A DNA stretch of 64,000 nt from Pseudomonas sp. ANT_H12B (GTDB taxonomy: Bacteria > Pseudomonadota > Gammaproteobacteria > Pseudomonadales > Pseudomonadaceae). The stretch's first letter is position 1. Every line of letters begins with the position of its first letter. A model generated the notes under the pieces. That model worked only from the letters and a program-made list of their open reading frames with translations, had not been told where the DNA came from and made no database searches. The translations under genes were made by a program, and so were the position numbers. This document shows positions 31,289-39,983 of this stretch, one piece after another. Where the stretch lies: positions 1 to 64,000 of the forward strand of contig NZ_VOBI01000012.1 of assembly GCF_008369325.1 (NCBI RefSeq), read 5' to 3'.

Positions 31289-31558
31289 CTAACCGCCGTC
31301 GGTATCAATGTCGGCGTCGGTGTCATCACTTGGTTTCGGCCGGTCCGGATTCGGTTTGAAGCCCGGGCTGAACTCATTGTCGTTATCGGTGTGGCGGTTT
31401 TTCTGGTCGACCGCATCATCGGCACTTTCTGGCGCCGGGGTTTCTCCTTGGTGTTGACTGCCTGGTTCACCCGGAGCCTTGGGGTCAATCGCCGGATCAT
31501 CTCTTTGGACCGGTGCCCCCGTTTGATCCTGCTCCTTCGTCATCGATGGTTCTTTCAT
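31289..31558 (-). CDS. Asp/Pro-rich disordered small protein
   Basis: This 89-residue protein has no hydrophobic segment and ends in an acidic tail (PKPSDDTDADIDTDGG). The ATG at 31558 has GAGG six bases upstream and was preferred over ATGs at 31573 and 31543. Its composition resembles the 29883 protein. It lies between the DUF4142 gene and the stressosome operon. No family recognised. Confidence 0.65.
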   Translation of the reverse strand: MKEPSMTKEQDQTGAPVQRDDPAIDPKAPGEPGSQHQGETPAPESADDAVDQKNRHTDNDNEFSPGFKPNPDRPKPSDDTDADIDTDGG

Positions 31559-31808
31559 AAGTACCTCATTCATCACGGCATGTGCGCGGCTGAAACAGTC
31601 GGCCTTGTAGATTCGAAGCCTTGCGGCACCCAACGTTCCATCAAATGGTTTATCGCACCTACAGGAGATGCCAGCGCCAACTAGAGTTCATAGGCGCCGC
31701 ATGAAAAAAACCTGGCAGAACAACCAACTATTTCATACGGCAAATGTCACTGATTTGACCGGTCATTTTTTGGGGAACCGGACACACACTTCCAAGGAGT
31801 CAAGGCAC

Positions 31809-32660
31809 ATGGCGGCACTGCAAACCAGCACACTCGATGCGATGAAAAAAAACCAGACGCAACTGCTTGCCGAATGGACGAGCGGCCTCGAGGCCAGCGG
31901 TGCCACACGCAACCTTAAGGAGCAGGATCTACGGCAACAGACGTCAGAGTTTCTGCAACTGATCATCGCCGGCCTTGAACACGGTAACAGCCAGAACGTT
32001 GTGGCCCCCGGCTGGGATGAGATTCGTCAGTTCCTGGAAAAACTCTCCCACAGCCGCGCCCTGCTCGGCCAGGACTCGCACCAGACCGCCAGTTTCATCT
32101 TTGCGCTGAAAGGCCCGCTGTTTGTGCTGCTACAAAATCATTACCAGGACAATCCAGCACTGCTGGCCGAGCAACTATGGGAAATCTCTGAATTGCTCGA
32201 TGCTCTGGGCATGCACACCATCCGCACCTTCCAGAAGTCCCGCGAAGCAGTGATCAAGCGCCAGCAGGAAGACTTGCTGGAGTTGTCTACCCCGGTGGTC
32301 AAGTTGTGGGATGGCGTGTTGGCACTGCCGATGATCGGCACCCTTGATTCGCAACGTACCCAGGTCGTCATGGAGTCGCTGTTACAGCGCATTGTCGACA
32401 CCGGTTCGGAAATCGCCATTATCGACATCACCGGCGTGCCGACCGTCGACACCCTGGTGGCCCAGCACCTGCTCAAAACGGTGACTGCGATTCGCTTGAT
32501 GGGCGCCGATTGCATCATCAGTGGCGTGCGCCCGCAGATCGCCCAGACCATCGTGCACCTGGGGCTGGACCTGCAAGGCGTGGTGACCAAAGCCAATTTG
32601 GCCGATGCCCTGAAACTGGCCCTGACCCGGCTGGGATTGACTGTCAGCAAGGCGGACTGA
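31809..32660 (+). CDS. rsbR: RsbR-type stressosome sensor scaffold
   Basis: This 283-residue protein has an N-terminal helical sensor domain of the RsbRD type (about 1-145) and a C-terminal STAS domain (about 158-278). Both Bacillus RsbR phosphorylation threonines have counterparts: T215 in GVPTVDTLVA and T247 in RPQIAQTIVHLG. With RsbS it should build the stressosome core that holds RsbT until stress. AAGGAG lies nine bases before the ATG at 31809. The longer frame from 31668 has no better start. First gene of a six-gene overlapping operon; 250 bases upstream have no gene and probably hold the promoter. Confidence 0.9.
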   Translation: MAALQTSTLDAMKKNQTQLLAEWTSGLEASGATRNLKEQDLRQQTSEFLQLIIAGLEHGNSQNVVAPGWDEIRQFLEKLSHSRALLGQDSHQTASFIFALKGPLFVLLQNHYQDNPALLAEQLWEISELLDALGMHTIRTFQKSREAVIKRQQEDLLELSTPVVKLWDGVLALPMIGTLDSQRTQVVMESLLQRIVDTGSEIAIIDITGVPTVDTLVAQHLLKTVTAIRLMGADCIISGVRPQIAQTIVHLGLDLQGVVTKANLADALKLALTRLGLTVSKAD

Positions 32661-32664
32661 GCCG

Positions 32665-33027
32665 ATGGAGCGCATTCCGATTCTGCAAATGGGCGACTTC
32701 CTGCTGGTGACCATTCAGGTCGACATGCATGACCAGTTGGCCCTGACCCTTCAGGATGACCTGTCCGAGCGCATCAGCAGGACCTCGGCACGCGGTGTGC
32801 TGATTGATATCTCCGCGCTGGACATGGTCGATTCGTTCATCGGCCGAATGATCGGAACCATCTCCGGGCTGTCGAAAATCATGGATGCCCAGACTGTGCT
32901 GGTGGGGATGCAACCCGCGGTTGCGATCACGCTGGTGGAGCTTGGCCTGACCCTGCCCGGCGTCAGCACCGCGCTGAACGTCGAGCGAGGGATGAAACTG
33001 TTGCGGGACCGAGTACGCGAACAATGA
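32665..33027 (+). CDS. rsbS: RsbS-type stressosome core protein
   Basis: This 120-residue single STAS domain has S57 in ALDMVDSFIGRMIG at the position of the Bacillus RsbS phospho-serine S59. GMQPAVAITLVELGLTLPGV is the second signature stretch. RsbS binds and restrains RsbT until RsbT phosphorylates it. It starts 4 bases after rsbR and its stop overlaps the rsbT start as ATGA. Length matches the family. Confidence 0.93.
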   Translation: MERIPILQMGDFLLVTIQVDMHDQLALTLQDDLSERISRTSARGVLIDISALDMVDSFIGRMIGTISGLSKIMDAQTVLVGMQPAVAITLVELGLTLPGVSTALNVERGMKLLRDRVREQ

Positions 33028-33428
33028 CCGTGTGCAGCAGCGGCACTCACCCGATTCACATTGAGCAGGACGTGGTGCTGGCCCGGCAGCTGGCGCGCAA
33101 GCTGGCCACCGAGTGCGGCATGCGCCTGATCGACCTCACCAAACTGGTGACCGCCGTCAGCGAGCTGGCGCGCAACACCATGGTGTATGGCGGTGGTGGC
33201 GACATGGACTGGCAGATCCTCGACGAAAACGCGCGCACCGGCCTGCGCCTGACCTTCCGTGACGAAGGCCCTGGCATTCCCGACATCAAACTCGCGATGA
33301 CCGACGGCTGGACCTCCGGCACCGGCCTCGGGCTGGGCCTGACCGGTGCCAAGCGGCTGGTGGAAGAGTTCGAACTCGATACCGCGCCCGGCAAAGGCAC
33401 TCGCATAACGATCACCCGATGGACATGA
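33024..33428 (+). CDS. rsbT: RsbT-type switch kinase
   Basis: This 134-residue GHKL ATPase/kinase has an N-box in AVSELARNTMVYGGGG (about 43-58), a DEGPGIPDIKLAM segment and the GTGLGLGLTGAKRL lid motif. RsbT phosphorylates RsbR and RsbS and, once free, activates a downstream partner. In Bacillus that is the phosphatase RsbU; here no rsbU or sigma-B gene follows, so the partner may be one of the next three proteins. It overlaps both neighbours. Confidence 0.93.
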   Translation: MTVCSSGTHPIHIEQDVVLARQLARKLATECGMRLIDLTKLVTAVSELARNTMVYGGGGDMDWQILDENARTGLRLTFRDEGPGIPDIKLAMTDGWTSGTGLGLGLTGAKRLVEEFELDTAPGKGTRITITRWT

Positions 33429-34435
33429 ACATTGGCGGTTCAATGACGCAAGTGCTGCCGATCGAAGACAGCAGCCAGATCGGTCATGCGCGACGCATCG
33501 CGCAGAAACTGGCGGAAGAACATGGCTTCGACGCGACCGATGCCGGACGGGTGGCGCTGGTGGCCACCGAACTGGCCAGCAATATTCTCAAGCATGCCAC
33601 TCGGGGCGAACTGCACCTGAGGGTCTTGCCGCGCCGGTCCGGCGCGGGCATTGAGATGCTCGCCGTTGACCGCGCTAACGGCTTCGATTTACAGGCGTGC
33701 CTGACCGATGGGTTTTCCACTGGTGGCACCCAGGGCATCGGGCTGGGCGCGGTGTCGCGCCAGACTGAAGTGTTCGATGTGTATGCCGACTCACGGGGCG
33801 CTGTGTTGCTGGCCCGGTTGTATCCGCGCAGCGACAAGGCCCCGGATCGACGAATCGGCGTCAGCCAACATTCTTTGGGTAATGACCCCGCCTGCGGCGA
33901 TGTCTGGCATCTGGCGTTTGACGGACAACGCATCAGCGCCCTGGTGATCGACGGCCTGGGGCATGGAGAAGAAGCCAAACGTGCGGCCCGCGCCGGTGAG
34001 AAAACCTTCGCCCTGTCGCCGTTTGCCTCACCGCTGCTGTTGCTCGAGGACATTCATCACGCCATGACCGGCACCCGTGGTGGTGCCCTGGCCATCGCGC
34101 AGTTCGACGGCGACAGCGACGCACTGAGATTCGTCGGCATCGGCAACATTGGTGCCTGCCTGATTGCCCCGGACAAATCCCGCGGCCTGGCCTCCCACCC
34201 CGGCATCGTCGGCGGACAGTATCGAAAGGCGCACCCCTTTGACTATGCTCAAGTGAACGGACATTTACTGATCATGTACAGCGACGGCCTGCAGTCCCGT
34301 TGGAACCTGCAAGATTACCCCGGCCTGGTGCATCGCCATCCCGCCGTGATTGCCACCATTTTGCATCGCGACTTCTGCCGTGGACGGGACGATGTCACGG
34401 TGCTGGTCATTGCTCTGGAGGCAGCCCATGGCTGA
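33425..34435 (+). CDS. GHKL ATPase fused to SpoIIE/RsbX-type PP2C phosphatase
   Basis: This protein of about 336 residues has an N-terminal RsbT/RsbW-like ATPase domain (about 1-135, VALVATELASNILKHA and GTQGIGLGAVSRQ) and a C-terminal PP2C domain (about 150-335). Metal and active-site motifs are VIDGLGHGEEA, FVGIGNIGACL, LIMYSDGLQ and CRGRDDVTVLV. The phosphatase half resembles RsbX, which resets RsbR and RsbS. The ATPase fusion is a Gram-negative arrangement. Start uncertain: ATG at 33425 overlaps the rsbT stop as ATGA; 33419 and 33443 are alternatives. It overlaps the kinase gene by 8 bases. Confidence 0.88.
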   Translation: MNIGGSMTQVLPIEDSSQIGHARRIAQKLAEEHGFDATDAGRVALVATELASNILKHATRGELHLRVLPRRSGAGIEMLAVDRANGFDLQACLTDGFSTGGTQGIGLGAVSRQTEVFDVYADSRGAVLLARLYPRSDKAPDRRIGVSQHSLGNDPACGDVWHLAFDGQRISALVIDGLGHGEEAKRAARAGEKTFALSPFASPLLLLEDIHHAMTGTRGGALAIAQFDGDSDALRFVGIGNIGACLIAPDKSRGLASHPGIVGGQYRKAHPFDYAQVNGHLLIMYSDGLQSRWNLQDYPGLVHRHPAVIATILHRDFCRGRDDVTVLVIALEAAHG

Positions 34436-35303
34436 GACACCCATGAGTCAGATTGACGAGCAAGCTGCGCTGATCGTCCAGTTGCAGGGCGAAGCCAATG
34501 CCCTGCGCGAAGAACTGAATGAAACCAACCAGGGCGTCCTGGCGCTGTACGCCGAGCTCGACACCCAGGCCGAACAGTTGCGCCAGGCCTCAGACCTCAA
34601 AAGCCGTTTTCTGTCGTACATGAGCCATGAGTTCCGCACGCCACTGGGTTCGATCCTGAGCATTACCGGTCTGCTGACCGATGAGCTCGACGGTCCCTTG
34701 AGCCCCGAGCAGCATAAGCAGGTGGCCTTCGTCAGTGGTGCCGCGCGCGAGCTGAGCGACATGGTCGACGACCTGCTGGACCTGGCGAAGATCGAAGCCG
34801 GACGCATCACCATTTCACCGGCCTGGTTCGACATGTTCGACCTGTTCGCCGCCCTGCGCGGCATGTTTCGACCGATTGTCGATGCCAGCGCCGTGGACCT
34901 GATTTTCGAAGAGCCGGTTGGCCTGCCCAGGCTGTACACCGACGACAAGAAACTTGCGCAGATCCTGCGCAATTTCATTTCCAACTCACTGAAGTACACC
35001 ACCCGTGGGGAAGTTCGTGTTTCGGCGCAGCTGGAAAACAGCTCCCACGTGCGGTTCGCCGTCAGCGACACCGGAATAGGTATCGCCCCGGAGCTACATG
35101 GCGCATTGTTCGAAGACTTCTCTCAAGTCGACTCACCGTTGCAAAAACGCCTTCGCGGAACCGGGCTCGGACTGTCCTTGTGCAAACGCTTCGCGGCGCT
35201 GCTGGGCGGCGAAGTCGGGGTTCAGAGTACGCCAGGCACGGGTTCGACCTTTTTTGTGATCATCCCGCTGGCCATCGCCATGGAGCCTGCCGATGAAGCG
35301 TGA
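34428..35303 (+). CDS. soluble sensor histidine kinase of stressosome operon
   Basis: This 291-residue protein has an N-terminal coiled coil (about 10-55), a HisKA domain with phospho-His H67 in SYMSHEFRTPLG, and an HATPase domain (N-box LRNFISNSLKYT, then SDTGIGI and RGTGLGLSL). It has no membrane segment or receiver, so input probably comes through the coiled coil from the Rsb proteins. GGAGG lies six bases before the ATG at 34428. It overlaps both neighbours in the operon, and its partner receiver is probably in the next protein. Confidence 0.9.
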   Translation: MAETPMSQIDEQAALIVQLQGEANALREELNETNQGVLALYAELDTQAEQLRQASDLKSRFLSYMSHEFRTPLGSILSITGLLTDELDGPLSPEQHKQVAFVSGAARELSDMVDDLLDLAKIEAGRITISPAWFDMFDLFAALRGMFRPIVDASAVDLIFEEPVGLPRLYTDDKKLAQILRNFISNSLKYTTRGEVRVSAQLENSSHVRFAVSDTGIGIAPELHGALFEDFSQVDSPLQKRLRGTGLGLSLCKRFAALLGGEVGVQSTPGTGSTFFVIIPLAIAMEPADEA

Positions 35304-37236
35304 CATTCGTTTGCTGATCGTCGACGACAACGTCGTCACTCGCTACGCCCTGCGCCGGCGCCTGGAGCGCCACGGCTACGAAGTGCTCGAAGCCGGCACC
35401 GGCAGCGAAGGCTTGGTGTTGATCGAGAGCGTCGCGATCGACGCGCTGATTCTTGACGTCAACCTGCCGGACATGAGCGGTTTCGACATCGTGCGCAAAC
35501 TGCGCTCCGAAAGCACCACTGCCCTGCTGCCGGTGATTCACGTGTCCGCAGCCTCGATCCAGACCGGTGACATCATCACCGGTCTTGACGCTGGCGCCGA
35601 TGCCTACCTGATTCACCCCGTGGACCCGGATGTGCTGCTGGCGACCCTGCGCACCCTGCTGCGGGTGCGTGAAACCGAAAACGCACTGCGCGAAAGCGAG
35701 GCGCGGTTTCGGGAGATCTTTGTCAATGTGTCGGCGCCCATCGCGGTGCTGGACGCCGAACTGAAAGTGCACGAATGCAACCATGCCTTCGCGCAGCTGA
35801 TACAGGACAACCTCGACCCGGACGCCCTGCGCGAGTGCTTCGCCGAGGACCAGAGCACCGTGATCGAAGAACTGCGCCTGCGCCTGGCCTACGGCGAGCG
35901 CTGGAAAGGCACGTTGGCCATGCGGGCCCACGGTGCGGTGCGCGAAACCGAATGGCAAATTTCTCCCTACCGCACCCCGGAATTGAGCCTGGTGTTCGTC
36001 GAGGATGTCACCGAACACCGTCACCGCGAACGCTCGCACCTGGCCCGCCTTGACGATGCGACTACCCAACTGGCCAAAGAAGTCGCCGAGCGCGTGCGTA
36101 CCGAAGCCCAGCTGTTGCAAGTGCAGAAGATGGATGCGCTGGGCAAGCTGACAGGAGGCATCGCCCACGACTTCAATAACTTGCTGACTGGCATCATCAC
36201 CAGCCTGGAACTGATTCAGAAACGGATCGCCGCCTCGCGCACCGACAAGGTCCAGTTTTACGCCGAAGCAGCGTTGAACTCAGCCATGAGCGCCGCGTCC
36301 CTGACCCATCGCCTGCTCGCCTTTGCGCGCCAACAGCCACTCGATACCCGGCCCGTGGACATCAACGAGCACGTGCGTTCCCTTGAGGAACTGCTGGTGC
36401 GCACCATCGGCGAGCGCATTTCCCTGAAACTGGAATTGACCTCTAAAGCCGCCATCGCCCTGGTCGACCCGATTCAACTCGAAAGTGCCATGCTCAACCT
36501 GGTGATCAACGCCCGCGATGCGTTGCCCCAGGGCGGCAACATTTGGGTCAGCACCTATGCCGCCTATTCCCACGGCGACCCCAATCTGGCCGATGGCGCG
36601 TATGTCGCGTTATCGGTCCGCGATGACGGCACCGGTATCGAACACAGTGTGATCGACAAAGTGTTCGACCCGTTCTTCACCACCAAACCGCTGGGCCAGG
36701 GCACCGGGCTGGGGTTATCGACCATCTATGGTTTCGCCCGGCAATCGGGGGGTGATGCGCACATCCGCAGCGTCGCCCGGCGCGGTACCGAAGTCACCAT
36801 CATGCTGCCGGCCAGTTCCGACCCCATGGCTGGCGAAGTCGAGTCGCCGACCGTGGATTGCCAGGGTGCCGGCGAGCACGTATTGATCGTTGAGGACATG
36901 CCGTCGGTGCGCATGTTCGTGGCCGAAGTGTTGGTGGATGCCGGGTACCGCTGCACTCAGGTGGGCGACATCGAAACGGCCCTTGAGCGCTTGCAGAACG
37001 ACGAGTCCATCGACCTGTTGCTGACGGACGTCGGGCTGCCCCGCATGAGCGGTCGCGAGTTGGCGGATGTTGCGCGCGGCTGGCGCCAGAAATTGCCGAT
37101 CCTGTTCATGACCGGTTACGCCGAAACCGCGATCAATCGCCAGGTGTTCCTCGGCGACAGGATGGAGATGCTGATCAAGCCGTTCCAGATCAATGAATTG
37201 CTGGACAAGGTTCGGCGCACGCTCCACGGCACCTGA
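35293..37236 (+). CDS. REC-PAS-HisKA-HATPase-REC hybrid histidine kinase
   Basis: This 647-residue cytosolic protein has receiver 1 (about 5-120, D55 in LILDVNLPDMSG), PAS (about 135-245), HisKA with H292 in GGIAHDFNNLL, HATPase (about 395-515, DDGTGI and GQGTGLGLS), and receiver 2 (about 530-645, D579 in LTDVGLPRMSG). Receiver 1 has His in place of the usual Lys (AYLIHPVDP), which may lower or lock its phosphorylation response. It overlaps the upstream kinase by 11 bases and is the last gene and likely output of the stressosome operon. No DNA-binding or c-di-GMP domain is present, so a further partner is needed. Confidence 0.92.
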   Translation: MKRDIRLLIVDDNVVTRYALRRRLERHGYEVLEAGTGSEGLVLIESVAIDALILDVNLPDMSGFDIVRKLRSESTTALLPVIHVSAASIQTGDIITGLDAGADAYLIHPVDPDVLLATLRTLLRVRETENALRESEARFREIFVNVSAPIAVLDAELKVHECNHAFAQLIQDNLDPDALRECFAEDQSTVIEELRLRLAYGERWKGTLAMRAHGAVRETEWQISPYRTPELSLVFVEDVTEHRHRERSHLARLDDATTQLAKEVAERVRTEAQLLQVQKMDALGKLTGGIAHDFNNLLTGIITSLELIQKRIAASRTDKVQFYAEAALNSAMSAASLTHRLLAFARQQPLDTRPVDINEHVRSLEELLVRTIGERISLKLELTSKAAIALVDPIQLESAMLNLVINARDALPQGGNIWVSTYAAYSHGDPNLADGAYVALSVRDDGTGIEHSVIDKVFDPFFTTKPLGQGTGLGLSTIYGFARQSGGDAHIRSVARRGTEVTIMLPASSDPMAGEVESPTVDCQGAGEHVLIVEDMPSVRMFVAEVLVDAGYRCTQVGDIETALERLQNDESIDLLLTDVGLPRMSGRELADVARGWRQKLPILFMTGYAETAINRQVFLGDRMEMLIKPFQINELLDKVRRTLHGT

Positions 37237-37277
37237 CCAATCGCCATCGCGGGAAAGCCCGCAAGAACACCCTGCAT

Positions 37278-39902
37278 TCAAGCCAAACCAAGGACCCTGG
37301 CCAAAAACGGCGCCGTCCGGCTCTTTTTGCTTTTAGCCACTTTCTGCGGCGTACCACTGACGACAATCTTCCCGCCCTGATCCCCTGCCCCCGGCCCGAT
37401 ATCGATCACCCAGTCACTCTGCGCAACCACGCGCATTTCGTGTTCGACGACGATCACCGTGTGCCCCGCCGTCACCAGCGTATTGAGCTGTTCAAGCAAG
37501 CGATCGACATCCCTTGGGTGCAAACCGGTGGTGGGCTCATCGAGCACATACAAGGTCGCTCCACGCTGGTTACGTTGCAGTTCGGTGGCCAGTTTGATCC
37601 GCTGGGCTTCGCCGCCCGACAACTCGGTCGCAGGCTGGCCGAGGCGCAGGTAACCCAGACCGATATCGCGCAGCACCTCCAGAGAGCGGTGAATGCCCGG
37701 TTGTTCGGCAAACACTTCGACCGCTTCGTCCACCGTCAACTGCAACACCTGAGCGATGTTCAATCCTTGCCAGATGATCGCCAGCGTCTCGGGGTTATAG
37801 CGGGCACCGTGGCAGGTCGGGCATGGTGCATAGACGCTAGGCATGAACAGCAACTCAACACTGACAAAGCCTTCGCCTTCGCAGGTCGCGCACCGGCCCT
37901 TGGCGACGTTGAAGGAGAACTGGCCGGCGTCATAACCCTCGGCCTGCGCTTCGGGCGTGGCAGCGTAGAGCTTGCGCACGCTGTCGAACAGCCCGGTGTA
38001 AGTCGCCAGGTTTGAGCGCGGTGTGCGGCCGATGGGTTTCTGATCGACTTGCACCAGGCGCTTGATCGATTCCAGTCCAGCCGTCACCTGGCCGCCGCTG
38101 ACTTGCGGTGTGTCGTCTTCAAGGCTCAACGCTTCGGGCTCGCTGTCACTTATCGCCCGCCCAAGATGAGCGCCGACCAGTTCGAGCAACGCCTGACTGA
38201 CCAGGCTCGATTTACCGGAACCCGAGACACCGGTCACCGCAGTAAAACAACCCAATGGAAACTCCGCGCTGAGGTTGTTCAGGTTGTTGCGGGTGATGCC
38301 TTCGAGCCGCAGCCAGTCGGTCGGCTTTCGGCTGACACGCGGTTGGGTGACCTGCTCGGCGAACAGATAGGCGCGGGTCTGGGAGTTCGTTACCCCGGCC
38401 AACCCTGGCGGCGGCCCGCTGTACAGAATTCGGCCGCCATGCTCGCCAGCCGCCGGGCCGACGTCGATCAACCAATCGGCGCGGCGCATGGTTTCCAGGT
38501 CATGCTCGACCACAAACAAGGTGTTACCGGCGGTTTTCAAGCGTTGCAGGGCTTCGAACAGCGCTTCGCCATCCGCCGGATGCAGACCGGCCGACGGTTC
38601 ATCCAGCACGTAGATCACGCCGAATAACTGCGAACCCAATTGCGTGGCCAGACGCAAGCGCTGCAACTCGCCAGACGACAACGTCGGCGTGCTGCGCTCC
38701 AGTGCCAGGTAACCGAGCCCCAGGTCAGTCAAGGTGCTGACCCGTTCCAGCAAGTCCTGGGCGATGCGCTGCGCAGCCAGGCGTTTCTCCACCGACAGGT
38801 TCGGCGTGTGGCGCACATCCGGCGCGTTGGCGTGACCACTGGCGCCATGGGCCACGCGCTGCTCACGCGCCTCGCGGGTCTGACGGTGAGTCAGCACCTC
38901 GCCCGCCTCGTCAGCCTGTTCGAGGTAACTGTGCGCGGCCACCGGTTTGAGCACTTGCGCCACTTGCAGCAATGGCATCTGCGACAGTTCGCCGATGTCG
39001 TAACCGGCAAAAGTCACCGACAACGCCTCGCGCTTGAGCCGTTTGCCGTCGCACAACGGGCAAGGGCTGCCGAGCATGAACTGCGAGACCCGCTTCTTCA
39101 TCAGCGCGCTTTGCGAATGGCTGAAGGTGTGCAGGATGTAGCGCCGGGCACCGGTGAACGTGCCCTGGTAGCTCGGTTCCATTTTGCGTTTTAGGGCGTC
39201 TTTGGTTTCTTCGGGAGTGAGCCCGGCATACACCGGAACCGTTGGGGTTTCTTCGGTGAAGAGAATCCAGTCGCGCTGCTTTTTCGGCAGATCACGCCAG
39301 GGTTTGTCGACGTTATAACCCAGGGTCACCAGGATGTCGCGCAGGTTCTGTCCCTGCCAGGCGGTGGGCCAGGAGGCCACCGCGCGCTGGCGAATAGTCA
39401 GGCTCGGGTCTGGAACCATCAGGGCTTCGGTGACTTCATACACCCGGCCCAAACCATGGCATTCGGCGCACGCCCCCTGCGGCGTGTTAGGCGAGAAGTC
39501 TTCGGCATACAGCATCGGCTGCCCCGGCGGGTAACTGCCGGCGCGCGAATACAGCATGCGGATCAGGCTCGACAACGTCGTCACGCTGCCCACCGAAGAA
39601 CGCGTACTCGGCGTGCCTCGCTGTTGCTGCAACGCCACCGCCGGCGGCAAGCCTTCGATGGAGTCGACGTCCGGCACGCCGACCTGATCAATCAGGCGCC
39701 GAGCATAAGGCGCCACCGACTCGAAGTAGCGTCGTTGCGCTTCAGCGTAGAGGGTCGAGAACGCCAGCGACGACTTCCCCGAACCGGACACACCGGTGAA
39801 CACCACCAGGGCATCCCGGGGAATATCGACATCGACGTTCTTGAGGTTGTGTTCCCGGGCGCCGCGCACCCTGACCATGCCGGAGGGAGGGTTGGAAGTC
39901 AT
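37278..39902 (-). CDS. UvrA2-like ABC ATPase (excinuclease subunit A family)
   Basis: This 874-residue protein has two ABC ATPase units: Walker A motifs GVSGSGKSSLAF (about 38-49) and GVSGSGKSSLVSQ (about 555-567), signatures LSSGELQRLRLATQLG and LSGGEAQRIKLATELQ. Zinc-type Cys pairs lie in CPLCDGKR, CATCEGEG and CPTCHGARY. It is shorter than standard UvrA (about 940) and fits the UvrA2 class, tied to DNA damage or drug tolerance. Its start is opposite the end of another hybrid kinase, with a palindromic repeat between. The main uvrA gene is expected elsewhere. The 41 bases downstream hold a decayed REP arm (about 37246-37262). Confidence 0.87.
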   Translation of the reverse strand: MTSNPPSGMVRVRGAREHNLKNVDVDIPRDALVVFTGVSGSGKSSLAFSTLYAEAQRRYFESVAPYARRLIDQVGVPDVDSIEGLPPAVALQQQRGTPSTRSSVGSVTTLSSLIRMLYSRAGSYPPGQPMLYAEDFSPNTPQGACAECHGLGRVYEVTEALMVPDPSLTIRQRAVASWPTAWQGQNLRDILVTLGYNVDKPWRDLPKKQRDWILFTEETPTVPVYAGLTPEETKDALKRKMEPSYQGTFTGARRYILHTFSHSQSALMKKRVSQFMLGSPCPLCDGKRLKREALSVTFAGYDIGELSQMPLLQVAQVLKPVAAHSYLEQADEAGEVLTHRQTREAREQRVAHGASGHANAPDVRHTPNLSVEKRLAAQRIAQDLLERVSTLTDLGLGYLALERSTPTLSSGELQRLRLATQLGSQLFGVIYVLDEPSAGLHPADGEALFEALQRLKTAGNTLFVVEHDLETMRRADWLIDVGPAAGEHGGRILYSGPPPGLAGVTNSQTRAYLFAEQVTQPRVSRKPTDWLRLEGITRNNLNNLSAEFPLGCFTAVTGVSGSGKSSLVSQALLELVGAHLGRAISDSEPEALSLEDDTPQVSGGQVTAGLESIKRLVQVDQKPIGRTPRSNLATYTGLFDSVRKLYAATPEAQAEGYDAGQFSFNVAKGRCATCEGEGFVSVELLFMPSVYAPCPTCHGARYNPETLAIIWQGLNIAQVLQLTVDEAVEVFAEQPGIHRSLEVLRDIGLGYLRLGQPATELSGGEAQRIKLATELQRNQRGATLYVLDEPTTGLHPRDVDRLLEQLNTLVTAGHTVIVVEHEMRVVAQSDWVIDIGPGAGDQGGKIVVSGTPQKVAKSKKSRTAPFLARVLGLA

Positions 39903-39944
39903 GGACCAGCCTTGATTTGAGAGTTCGAAGGAATGATTTATCTC

Positions 39945-39976
39945 TGATCGTTCCCATGCTCCGCGTGGGAACGATC
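39945..39976. repeat. palindrome, GATCGTTCCCATGC copy
   Basis: TGATCGTTCCCATGC and GCGTGGGAACGATCA form an inverted pair with one mismatch. This is the same family as 2670-2700. It fills the gap between the UvrA2-like start and the stop of the hybrid kinase. Confidence 0.78.
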
Positions 39977-39983
39977 AATGTGT

